Of a DNA stretch of 64,000 nt, positions 41,216-50,717 are shown one piece after another. A model generated the notes under the pieces. It did not search any database. It saw only the letters and a list, made by a program, of their open reading frames with translations, and was not told where the DNA came from. Both the position numbers and the translations under genes were made by a program. This DNA comes from Strigamia acuminata (taxonomy: Eukaryota; Arthropoda; Chilopoda; Geophilomorpha; Linotaeniidae), in assembly GCA_949358305.1 (NCBI GenBank), contig OX442314.1, positions 57,235,369 to 57,299,368 of the forward strand, in the 5' to 3' direction. Each line of letters opens with the position of its first letter. Position 1 is the first letter of the stretch.

Positions 41216-41563
41216 AACTTTTTGCATAGATGACTTGATTTTTTATTTAGTAAATTCAGAAAGCTCCCACTATTGGTGCATGAAGTGTTTGCATGTCAGC
41301 ATGACATTTTTTCTGTTTATCTAAGTTTTCGTTTTTAGTCTTGAGTTCAGGTTATTGTTCTTTTAGGCATTCATTTGTTTCTTCCCGTGTTCCTGCAATG
41401 GTAGGAATCTGCACTTTGGTTCCCTGTTTTTGTGTTAATGTTTAGAGCCCCATTTTCGAGGAATATGTTGGTCTGCCTGTGTTTCAAAATTTTGTTCTTG
41501 GGGTGGCATATTTGGCTATCTCACAAATGGCCATCAGCAATCGGTCCGCTGCGCGCCCTCTCT
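41216..41563. other. Unassigned DNA
   Basis: No feature is recognised. It ends where homology with 59556 onward begins. Confidence 0.35.
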
Positions 41564-42097
41564 GGCGAGTTGGAGTGATGGTTCAGTCGTCGTGCCTCCA
41601 CCAAAACAACCAAGCTGATCTTTCCTTGGATAGTGGGTTCTCTACGAGGAGCTTTCTCTACCGCCTCTGCTCTTTGTGCCAATAGCTTTCGATTTGGGTT
41701 TAGTTTTGCTTTAGTTGATGCTTTTTGTTTTGCCGCGAACGCTGTTGCCAGCAACATGGAGTGTTTGTGTCAAGTTTTTGCCACAAGAGCCCGCCATTGT
41801 TGGGCTTGATTTCTCGTTTATTTTGTTATTTTGATTTATTTATTCATTATTTGATTCTATGAAGTTGTGCCCGTTATGTTATGGCCAATGCAACCAAGGA
41901 GTGTGCAGCCTTGCTTTATAAGTTGTCACAGGCATGGATTTCACTCCCGTTTTAATTTTAGAATTTCCCACCTAGCTGTTGACCAAGACATGTCTCTTAA
42001 ACACTAAGTTTAAATGTCAATCCAATCTCTTTTTGTTTCGCGCCCTAAACCAGCGCACCCATTTCCCATCTAGCCGTATCGGTAATTAATTCACATT

Positions 42098-42710
42098 AGG
42101 TGCGTTCAATTTGCGAAAGGAAAGAAGAATCTTTCCTTTCGTTACTTTCGCCAAAGGAAGGAAAGTTACTTTTGAATGAACACACTTATTTGTTGTTACT
42201 TTCCTTTTGTTTGTGCTTGTGCAAATCCAAGTATTTGTTTGCTGTAATGCAGGTTTTAGTTCACAAAAATCAAGTTTTACAGTTAAAACGGACGTTTTAC
42301 CAGTTATTTTATGCATTAAAATGAATGTTTTACCGTGAAACGAATGGAAATGATTAATTTCGTTCAAATTTACCGATAAAAATCAATTAGCTGGACGCAT
42401 GGTTTTCCTTTGGCAATTCAAGCACCAACAAGTTATCAAAAACCACTTCTTTAGCCTAGTTGGATAAGTCGTCCTAAAATTTTGACAATACGATCGTTTT
42501 GATTGTTGGTACGGCTGACAAACTACTATTGCGCATGCGCCGATTGCAAAGTAAAAAGCGAAAGGAAGAAAAGTGACCGGATTGCTTCCTTTCGCTAAAG
42601 TGACTTTGGCTACTTTCCTTTCGGAAATTATGACGATTTTGACGTCACTTCCGGTGGCGAAAGTAACGAAAGGAAAGATTCTTCTTTCCTTTCGCAAATT
42701 GAACGCACCT
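42098..42710. mobile_element. MITE with 56-bp perfect terminal inverted repeats
   Basis: 613 bp. The ends AGGTGCGTTCAATTTGCG... are perfect inverted repeats for 56 bp. The target duplication is ATT (42095-42097 and 42711-42713). The second copy of the host duplication has the unfilled site (TTCACATTGTAAAA at about 60317), which proves insertion. Inside, CGAAAGGAAAG-type words recur in both orientations. No transposase. A 3-bp target site is compatible with PIF/Harbinger-like elements, but the superfamily is not certain. Confidence 0.9.
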
Positions 42711-43305
42711 ATTGTAAAAAAGGTGAACGCAAACATCTACGGAAGCCTTAGGTAAATCGCGCACAAAAGCGTTGATACAAATAGACCCATCAAAGCTCCG
42801 TAGGCGTGTCAATTTTATCCCTAGTATTCAAAACAACAAGACCGCACCCAAACAAACATGGCGGACGCGAATGGTTAAGTTGTTTATTTATTACAGTAAT
42901 CTCTCACTTGGGATTTATTTTTCATGTCAGCTCAAGACTTGTTTATTGTTTTGGCATCATACTTATGGTTGATCATGTGTGACCAGCTGTCCCTGTGCAC
43001 CAATCTGTAGGCCCATGGTTAATTTAGCAACTGACAAGTAAGAGCCTAGTAAGTTACTTTGCTGTGGCATAGCTGCAACTTGTTAACTTAAATGGGCTGT
43101 AATTTATTGCATTTTGTTGAGTTATATATTTGAGCACTAATTATATCCTAAAAAATAGCAATTTATTTATTAATTGTATTATGTGAGCAGACGTGTTCAC
43201 ATCATACTGTTGTTTACATTATTTTTGTTAAGGTGCTGCAACGTACTTTTTTTTATATTGCGGCCAATCATAAAGCATTACGCTGTGCCTATCTGATTAT
43301 ATGTA

Positions 43306-44168
43306 TTAGACCTGTGCGCGGAGTCGAAACATTGAAAATAGATGTTGCAACACGTTGGAACAGTTTGCTTACAATGCTACAAAATTTTCGAAAAAACAAA
43401 GACGTAATTCGAATGATGCTGGAGAAACTGCAAAAATATAACTTGATTTTGTCGGATGCAGATGAGGAAATACTTAAGTCGCTAGAAACGGTACTTGAAG
43501 TGTTTAAAGATGCGACTGATATTTTGAATGGATCGAGGTATCCAACTTTGAATTGCGTTTTATTGTTCAAAACTGAAATATTGCATCAATTATCAGAATT
43601 TCGTATATCTGACGATTTAGAAATCTCAAATTACGCTAGAGTTTTGAGCTGTAATTTGGAAAAGCGTTTGCCTACGACAGAGGAGAATGTTGGTGCAGCT
43701 TTGTTGGACCCAGCTGCTCAGCATTTGGATATTGTAACAAATTATTTGATTTCTCGTAGCACGACAAAGTACCAATTTTTTAGAAGTCTAGCTAAGAAAT
43801 ATAATGTTTCCGTTTCCGTTACAACCCACAACGCTGAGACTGATAGTTCCCCAAAAGAACCACCACGTAAAAATTCCAGAGCCTCTTTACTGCTGAAATA
43901 TGCAGCTCAAATTCCCGAAACCAATGGACTTGCAAATGAAGTTGTAAAATATACAAATGTCCACGATTCAATTGAAGATGTTCTGATGTGGTGGAAAACA
44001 CACGAGACAGTATTTCCAATTTTATCTAAACTGGCAAAAATATCTTTGTGTATTCCTGCCACAAGCGCACCATCGGAGCGAGCATTTTCAACAAGTGGAA
44101 ATTTAATTTCTGCTAAACGAGCAAGTTTAAATCCAAAAACAGTTAAGGAAACTGTTCATTCACGATAA
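43306..44168 (+). pseudogene. hAT transposase, C-terminal part, frameshifted end
   Basis: An open stretch of about 285 codons begins VETLKIDVATRWNSLLTML and ends with the hAT dimerisation domain (WWKTHETVFPILSKLAKISL, then ATSAPSERAFSTSGNLISAK). The RW near the start and the SAPSERAFS block identify ZBED/hAT proteins. Near the end the frame is broken: the natural ending FIHDNY appears in another frame just after ETV, so two bases were lost or one gained. The N-terminal half (BED finger, catalytic Asps) is missing. Homology to copy 2 of the host repeat stops at about 43305, so the hAT piece was inserted here. An AATAAA-type sequence follows at about 44211. Confidence 0.82.
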
Positions 44169-44224
44169 CTACAGCTTTGTTGTTTAGTAAAAATTTTGTG
44201 TAATGTGTATTAAATAAAATAAAA

Positions 44225-44506
44225 ATGGATTTTCAATTTTCATTCTTTTTATTTCATTTCAGTCAGTTTTTATTTTTTTTTTTGTTAATTTTTTTAAATT
44301 TTTTTTTTGGGGGGTTTCTAGGGTTTTTTTTGTGGATTTTACACCCAAAATTTCGGCTGAGCCGATCAGCCGGCTGGCCGCCGCCGATACCGTATTGGAT
44401 CGGCTGAGCCGCCAGCCACCGGCCCCTGCGAACGAGCCGGATTCGAGCCGCCGCCATCTCGTGGCGGCCAGCCGAAACAAGCCGCCGCCGAAAAATTGCG
44501 CTCGGG
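44225..44506. other. T-rich then GC-rich stretch
   Basis: 44225-44335 is T-rich. 44350-44490 is GC-rich with GGCTGAGCCGATC and its inverted form GATCGGCTGAGCC. No gene is seen. Confidence 0.35.
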
Positions 44507-44650
44507 CAGTGTTGCTCGCTAATGGAATTTCGCTATCGCTACTTTAGCGAAATTCAAAATCGCTAGTTAATTTGAAAGTAGCGATTTTTTAAGCGACGCT
44601 AATGTAGAATGGTTTACCAGCGAGAAAATTAGCGGCTCGGCGCACAGGTC
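44507..44650. mobile_element. hAT-like terminus with two subterminal hairpins
   Basis: Begins CAGTGTTGCTCGC, similar to the CAGTGTTG end of the hAT MITE at 45661. Two perfect hairpins follow: GAATTTCGCTA at 44525-44535 with its complement at 44545-44555, and AAAATCGCTA at 44556-44565 with its complement at 44579-44588. The other end is missing. Confidence 0.45.
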
Positions 44651-45423
44651 TGATTGCTACACAATCACTGCCCTCAGCGCAATGCACTTGGTTTCCACAT
44701 GTGGTTTCCGTTAGTATTGTTTTGTCTTGTTTTATTGCAGAGTGGCATTGATGTTGTTTTATTTTATTATTTTATTGTTTTTATTATGCGCGCTTGATGA
44801 GCGGAAAAATTTAATTCTGGCAGTGAAGGCAGAAAATTCATCTGGATTTAAAGGTCGTCCTTTGTTTTGTGTATGGAAAGATGAACCACAAAAAAGGTAT
44901 GTTTGAAAGAAGCAGAACTTAATTACAAGCAGAAACGAGCCAAAATATTGGCACAATAAACTTGTACCGCTGAAAACAATCGAAAGAGTATGTTGTCTCC
45001 TTATCAAGAAGCAAACAGACTGGAGCATTTGCAGTTAATTGCAGTTCATTACTCAGTTCATTACTCTCGGTTTTCAAATCCAACATGCGGAATTCTTCTT
45101 TTCTTGACGAAATTTTCAGTGAGTCACATGATTAGTTTCTAACCTCAACCCGGGTTCATATATTTGACTTTTCAGACTTAGAACATTCTCAGTTTTCGTC
45201 TGTCATTTGACATTTTTCACGTGTTCATGCTCATTTTTGCTCGTCATGCCGATGCGTTTACAACCTATTTTATGCTGTTTGTATTCTTAGTTATTTATTA
45301 TCAAGAATATTTGTGTTATCTCTTAGTTATACGCTTTTTGGATACAGTTATATTTTTATTCAATTTGTATTTTGGGTTTTAAGTCGCATGCAATGCGTAT
45401 TCACGTGTTTTTCTTGATATTGT

Positions 45424-45660
45424 ACAGGGTGAACAAAAAGTCTGTATCTTTACTTAATATTTCTGAAAGTGCTGACAATGCATCTAATCTAATGATGGTG
45501 AAGTACTAAAGTTGGGTGGGGCAATCTTTTGGTGACCCGAAATTTGACCTTGGAATGTTCCTTCAAGGTCATTTGAAAATTATCTCGGAAACCGTTAGAG
45601 ATAGACAGAAATTTCCAATTGCAAACTTGTAGAGCAACATTTATTTAGTCTGGAAATGAC
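45424..45660 (+). repeat. CAGGGTG/AAAAAGTCTG repeat, left part
   Basis: Starts ACAGGGTGAACAAAAAGTCTG and shows the same sequence of landmarks as 8653-8935 (TTTGACCTTGGAA, CAAGGTCAT, AAACCGTTAGAGATAGA, TTGTAGAGCAAC). It stops at the hAT MITE and continues at 59493-59555. Confidence 0.65.
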
Positions 45661-46626
45661 CAGTGTTGTATCAAACGAGAACTAATAGTTCGCGTTCGCA
45701 AACTTAGTTCGTAGTTCGCGAACTACGAACGCGAACTAGTTCCCCGTTTTGAAAGAACGTGAAAAACGAACGAAGTTCGTTTTTTTGACGCGAACTACGT
45801 TCTAGTTCAGTTCTAGTTCGTTCACCGGACGTTTTATGTCACAGCCAATCATTGACGATTTCTTTTCTATTGTTTTGGCGGATTTGGCGGATTTGCAACA
45901 ATAGTTTTCCATTCAATTCCCTTTCGTAATCGTGTTTTCCGAGATCTTTTATCGCACTAATATGGAAGCTGAAGCTGTGGAGTTAACCGAAATTCGTAAG
46001 AAACCAGTGTTGTCTGAATGGTTTGAGTGATTAACACTTCGTAAATATTTACATGGTAGAAGACTTCCGGATTGTTATAGAAAAGATTCCATTAAAAAAA
46101 AATGGTTTCGAGTAAATTTTCTAGTAAAATTCCAACAAAAAACTTGCACGACAAAATCCATTGAAAAAGAGAGATAGAATTATCAATTATACGTCAAAAT
46201 GTGCACGAAAATTTGGATCCAGGATCGCGATACCGTTGGAAAATAATAAAATAAAAGAATGAACCAATCAAACGCGTGTTAAACGTATTAACGACGTCGA
46301 CAATACATTCTAGTTGTATTCAACGACTGTTTACATGCAAATCAAATCATTAATTCTTTCAATCATTCGACATGCCGTACAGGAAATCGACAACCAGTCT
46401 TGAGGAATTATGTTTGCTTACAATCATTACTAATTTCGATTCAAATTTTTATTCACACCAGGTTCAAATAAAAATTTGAATTCGTAAAAAAATATTTGTA
46501 AAATGAACTGAACTAGAACTGAACTAGAACTGAACTAGAACTTAGTTCACTTGGAGTTTTTGGGGGTGAACGGGAACTAGAACTAGTTCCCTAAATTGAA
46601 AACGGTGATGAACGCGAACTAGAACT

Positions 46627-47704
46627 TGTGGTGACCTCAAATATTCCTATTTGAGTGCGCACCATATTTCCAAATTGTCTTATAAACATATTCAACAAAC
46701 TTATATGTTTTGTTTCAATGTAAATTGAAATAAAACATACATTAATAAAATATAAAACAAGACACAATATTACCCAAATAATATTGTGTTTTGCAGCAAG
46801 TTTTGGCCCAGCAACAGCGTCAACCAATCGCGCTGCAGCGTGCATTGCTTTGATGATGCTGCTAGGCGTGTGCCTGGGCGGAGCATCCCTTCCCCTCGCG
46901 CGTGCCCGGCTCGATTGTTGCACACGACCCGAAGGCGGCCGTGTGTGATCTTCATGCAACTCGTCATCTGCGCAGCTTTTCTGAGCAGATTTAGAAGTGA
47001 GCCAAACGGTTTTGGCCCACTCTTCCCGCACTCTTGATTCCACCTCCAAACTGTTCACAACCGTGTCAAACTTCTGCCAAAACTGCAAAGTGTGATCTGT
47101 GATTCTTGGACGAATTGAGTTTCATCGCTGGTCTGTACCCACTGTACGGAATAGCAACTTTCTAGCTTGAATTACTACGAGTAATTTAAGCCATTTCTGT
47201 GTGTGAAACTAACATCGAGTTTACTCTGTTAGTTTGAAGGCTTTGTGTCGAGTTTAACTCCACAAGGCGAATTGTGTTAAGACGGATTGTTACGTCGAGC
47301 TTGCTCCGTAATAATCAAATCGCTGTGTGCAAGACGTATTCTCGTGTTGAGCTTGCTCCGCGAGGATTTTTAGTATATTTTAGCAAAGTATTTTAGCGTC
47401 GAGTTTACTCCGCTAAAATCCCGCGCTCACACGACGCCATCGACGCCATTTTGGAGCCAACGGTCAACTGTGAGTGTCCAAGTACGAAGAGAAACCAGAT
47501 CGACCCAGTCATTACACTTATTATTTCGCATTATATTCGGGTGTATTTAAAACGATTAAAACAATCTAATTTTTCCTTTACTCTGTGTAAAATCATTCCC
47601 CTAGACAACCATTTGGCCACAGAGTAGAAGTCCTGTACGGCATCTCACCGACGATTGCTTGTTAAATTTATATAATTTAATAAGTAAAAACCCGGATCGC
47701 CGCA
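46627..47704 (+). repeat. 5' LTR of gypsy B
   Basis: 1078 bp, TGTGGTGACC...GGATCGCCGCA. TATA-like TATAAAA is at 46751-46757. An AT-rich first part is followed by a GC-rich block (46800-46990) and then the hairpin array at 47166-47419. An antisense open frame crosses 47088-46591, but with identical LTRs there is no way to judge whether it matters. Confidence 0.93.
47166..47419 (+). promoter_or_regulatory. Array of five hairpins with a shared apical motif (5' LTR)
   Basis: Five stem-loops share the 12-base apex TCGAGYTTRCTC. Positions (left arm / apex / right arm): 47206-47214/47215-47226/47227-47235; 47240-47247/47248-47260/47261-47268; 47285-47294/47295-47306/47307-47316; 47338-47346/47347-47358/47359-47367; 47390-47398/47399-47410/47411-47419. 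The arms differ completely in sequence (AAACTAACA, GCTTTGTG, GATTGTTACG, ATTCTCGTG, ATTTTAGCG) yet pair over 8-10 bp, with only G-U exceptions. Within the apex GAG can pair with CTC, leaving a YTTR loop whose outer pair alternates T-A and C-G, and a 2-base 5' bulge (TC or TT). Hairpin 2 has one extra A and hairpin 4 has TT for TC. A related hairpin with a different loop lies just upstream (47166-47190). Function unknown. Confidence 0.8.
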
Positions 47705-47706
47705 CT

Positions 47707-47724
47707 TGGGGGCCCGTCCGGGAT
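47707..47724 (+). other. Primer binding site of gypsy B (tRNA-Pro type)
   Basis: TGGGGGCCCGTCCGGGAT starts two bases after the 5' LTR. It matches the known tRNA-Pro primer site used by murine leukaemia virus at all but one of 18 positions. Confidence 0.85.
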
Positions 47725-47796
47725 TGTTTTGATTATTAAAATCCGATTTTTGCGAAAAAATCCTTTATTTCCATTGTTCTTTTTCAATTTGACAAA

Positions 47797-50688
47797 ATGG
47801 CGACGCCAATGCAAATTGTAAAACGACAACGAGGTCGACCAAGCACTCAGAAACGAGCAGCGACGGTTTTGCCGGCTCTCGAGCCTGAAATGCTTATGGA
47901 GAAAATTATTTCTGAAGAAATAACACCAGTTCCAGATCCGAAACAACTTAAGGATGCTGAAAATGAAGTTGCTAGAGCATTAAGCGCTTCAAGTGCGAGT
48001 TCTAACGACCAAGAACTCCCGCCACTTCCACTGGAGGAAGTGGAAAATACGTTACGTGAAATGGAAAGTGAATCGTCTCACGAATCACCTCCTCGCATGA
48101 CCATGTTGGATGCTTTGAGAAATCAAGCACGCCAAGATGGCGCCCAAATAACGGACGACATGACGGTGGAAGAGATTCATCGCGCCATGATACGACTTCA
48201 CACTGACCGAGCCGTTTCAAATTTACAATTTGAAATGGAACGAAAAGAAGCTGAGCTTCAACAACAAAAAGCGGAGGTTGAGCTTCAACACATGGAACTC
48301 AATCGACAAAATGAGGAATTTCTAGCCCAAAAAGCTAGAGAATACAGATTAAAAGGTGAAGTGGAAGATCTTTCTAAAATGAATACTAGAAATGAACTTT
48401 CAATTCGCTCACACCAAGAGGCGCGAAGACAGCTCGAGCTTACCAAAAGTAAGCTGGAGCAGAAAAATAAAGAATTGATTGATTTGGCAGACCACTACCA
48501 ACGCAATCATAATCAACTAGTGAGATATGCTGCTGAATTAGACACACGTGCTAAAACACAGCGTACTCGCGAAAGCAAAATAGCTAAGCGTGAAGACGAG
48601 ATTTTCCACTCGCTGGATCAACCCAGTACGAGCGGACAAGTCAAGTCTAGCGGCCCTGCTAAGCGATTACAACCAGAATCGCAAAATCAAATAAACGAGA
48701 ATGAAATTCTCCGAGCTGATTTGTTACGCGCTCAAGAAGAGCTTGCAGAAATGAAAGACCGTTTGCAAGCAAGAAATTATACTGACCAATTGGTGCAACC
48801 AGAAATGGCTGCGCCAACTGTCCCTATTTTGACTCCCGAAACAATAACAATTTCTGTTGTTTCAGAGTTAAGTAGCCAATCTGGATTATCGAGTGATGAC
48901 GACCAACGTTCGCGTCGTCGCCATCGCTCAAAAAGAAAACGTCCTTCAGATTCTGAGGAACGGAGAGCTGATCGCAATCCGCTCCCTGGTAATCGAAACC
49001 CTATTTTTCACAACAGTGACCGACTGTTGGGGATAGTAGACGATCGAAATAGACGGCATGAAACTGGTATTCATGTTACTCGAACGATACCACTGACTCA
49101 ACAGCAAGACTCGTCAAAAAGAAGTCGACGAGACACCAATCCAACACGCGAACCGCCGGACGGACATGAAAGCCCGCCAGGTGGGGGTCAGTATAGAAGA
49201 AATCCACCAGATGGAGGAAATCCAGATGGACATGGAGATGGACCACCTGGAGGTGGACGTCGACCGCCCGACGATGACGGCGACCCACCCGACCCACCTG
49301 AAACACCACATTTTAACACGCCTTCAAATTCACAATCTGATTCAAGGTCGGATTCTGATGTGAATGCGCAACAAGAACGCGATAATCGACATCGATCTCA
49401 TCGACGTCGACATCGAGGCCATTCTTCTCGGCGTAATACACATTATTACACTGCTGAAGAAATTGATCGATTATTAGCTGATCGTCGATCTTCCGATCGA
49501 TCTGACGCTACTGCCGATAATGCTGATATTGCATTACGACAAAAAATTGCACAATATACTGCCAACAACTGGACTCACGATCTAGTTGATGAAAGAACTA
49601 TTAGATGGGATCACATCAAACCCGCTTTATTCGATGGAGAATGGGAAGCTGGATCCACTCTTTTAGATGAAGTGTTACGAATTTCAAGGTTGAATGGCAT
49701 TGCATGTCACACTGCTTTGAAAAGAGTAGTACCAAAAGCTCTTATAGATCGAGCTGAGAAATGGTTTTATTCTAAACAATTTCAAAACTGGAATCACTTT
49801 GTAGAGGAATTCATGACTGAATATGGGGAGTCAAGTGAAGACTTACTACAAATGTGGGATAATCTTTCTCAAAATAAAGGCGAAAGTCTTCGCTCTTATT
49901 TAAGAAGGACTGAGGATTTATTGGTCACTCTCCCTTATACAATGGGAGATGCAGCCATTGATCGTCAATTCCGACGTGGATTGACAGATTATTCAAAAAA
50001 TGTTCTACTTTCAGTACGAGCACCTTATCCGGGTGGTTTCGCTGAATTAGCCAAATTTATGCGAGCCAATCAAATAAGGATTGACGAAAATTATAAAGCT
50101 TATCTACCAGCTGATGAAAAAGTTGCGTACGCTAAGCGACAGCAACGGAGAAAGGAATTAGCAAAAGACACACGTTTTGCTAACACCCCTCTTTTGCAAC
50201 CCCCAAAACGAGGAGATTTTTTGGCAGAGACTGCTAAGGAATCTAAAAAGGGATCGGATGGGAAAAATCCACATCCAACCCCTAAAGCTCACTTAGCCGA
50301 AGTGACTGAAATGGAAACTGCTTCTGAACCAGAGAAATCTGACTCGGAACCAGAAAGCGAGGCTGCAGCTGCTTTATTAGCCCGTAATAACGCAGTAGCT
50401 CGAAAATTTGGACCAAAGATGACGCCTAAAAACGTTACTTTTGGTTCACCAAAGACAGACGCGCTCAGTAGATCGAAGTCGCCGACCCCTAAAAAGGACG
50501 AAGCCAAACGTTCAAGTTCGCCTTCGCCAAAAGTCGCGAAATCGCCTGCTACTGACCCGTGTAATATTTGTAAAAAATTGGGACATTGGGCTAAAGAATG
50601 TCCTGATAGGAAATCGAGCAAAGACAAGATCATTGAGGAGTTCGAAAAATCGATGAAATCAATCGGCGAGCTTCTAAAAAACTTGTAA
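47797..50688 (+). CDS. gypsy B Gag, 963 aa
   Basis: ATG at 47797 (MATPMQIVKRQRGRPST, an AT-hook-like R-G-R-P) to TAA 50686-50688. Order: basic N-terminus; long charged coiled coil at about 130-270 (Glu/Gln/Lys heptads such as MERKEAELQQQKAEVELQ); Arg/Ser and Gly/Pro-rich linker around 385-560 (RRHRSKRKRPSDSEERR, PPDGGNPDGHGDGPPGGG); capsid-like domain at about 590-770 (HIKPALFDGEW, MTEYGESSEDLLQMW, ESLRSYLRRTEDLL); acidic stretch; zinc knuckle CNICKKLGHWAKEC at 922-935; short helical tail. At 963 residues it is longer than common gypsy Gags (about 300-500), owing to the coiled coil and linker. The stop sits 3 codons after a -1 slippery site leading to pol. Confidence 0.92.
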   Translation: MATPMQIVKRQRGRPSTQKRAATVLPALEPEMLMEKIISEEITPVPDPKQLKDAENEVARALSASSASSNDQELPPLPLEEVENTLREMESESSHESPPRMTMLDALRNQARQDGAQITDDMTVEEIHRAMIRLHTDRAVSNLQFEMERKEAELQQQKAEVELQHMELNRQNEEFLAQKAREYRLKGEVEDLSKMNTRNELSIRSHQEARRQLELTKSKLEQKNKELIDLADHYQRNHNQLVRYAAELDTRAKTQRTRESKIAKREDEIFHSLDQPSTSGQVKSSGPAKRLQPESQNQINENEILRADLLRAQEELAEMKDRLQARNYTDQLVQPEMAAPTVPILTPETITISVVSELSSQSGLSSDDDQRSRRRHRSKRKRPSDSEERRADRNPLPGNRNPIFHNSDRLLGIVDDRNRRHETGIHVTRTIPLTQQQDSSKRSRRDTNPTREPPDGHESPPGGGQYRRNPPDGGNPDGHGDGPPGGGRRPPDDDGDPPDPPETPHFNTPSNSQSDSRSDSDVNAQQERDNRHRSHRRRHRGHSSRRNTHYYTAEEIDRLLADRRSSDRSDATADNADIALRQKIAQYTANNWTHDLVDERTIRWDHIKPALFDGEWEAGSTLLDEVLRISRLNGIACHTALKRVVPKALIDRAEKWFYSKQFQNWNHFVEEFMTEYGESSEDLLQMWDNLSQNKGESLRSYLRRTEDLLVTLPYTMGDAAIDRQFRRGLTDYSKNVLLSVRAPYPGGFAELAKFMRANQIRIDENYKAYLPADEKVAYAKRQQRRKELAKDTRFANTPLLQPPKRGDFLAETAKESKKGSDGKNPHPTPKAHLAEVTEMETASEPEKSDSEPESEAAAALLARNNAVARKFGPKMTPKNVTFGSPKTDALSRSKSPTPKKDEAKRSSSPSPKVAKSPATDPCNICKKLGHWAKECPDRKSSKDKIIEEFEKSMKSIGELLKNL

Positions 50689-50717
50689 GCGCGCATCCAG
50701 ACGGTCTAGTGGATGCG
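50676..50717 (+). promoter_or_regulatory. -1 ribosomal frameshift signal between gag and pol
   Basis: The heptamer A AAA AAC (50676-50682) is in the right phase for the gag frame (CTA AAA AAC TTG TAA). Nine bases later a perfect 8-bp stem begins: CGCATCCA (50692-50699) pairs with TGGATGCG (50710-50717) over a 10-base loop. Slipping back one base moves reading into the pol frame, which is open through this point (CTT GTA AGC GCG). This is the classical slippery site plus stimulator layout. Confidence 0.85.

Larger units (their letters stand above)
41564..45423. repeat. Large direct duplication, copy 1
   Basis: Blocks of this segment match 59556-62192 in order: CGAGTTGGAGTGATGGTTCAG; the AACGCTGTTGCCAGCAACATGG block; GTGCCCGT(T/C)ATGTTATGGCC; ACAAACATGGCGGACGCGAA; GCTACACAATCACTGCCC; and the final ATTCACGTGTTTTTCTTGATATTG. 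Copy 1 has two extra insertions (42098-42710 and about 43306-44650). Similarity of blocks is high but not perfect. No open frame spans the shared parts; they may be an old non-coding repeat family, since a short third piece is at about 63157. Confidence 0.82.

Noticed and set aside
46591-47088. 165-codon antisense ORF in the gypsy B LTR, with a hydrophobic stretch, also found at 58324-58839
   Set aside because: The two LTRs are the same sequence, so recurrence is no evidence of selection. It has no motif I know and overlaps the promoter region.
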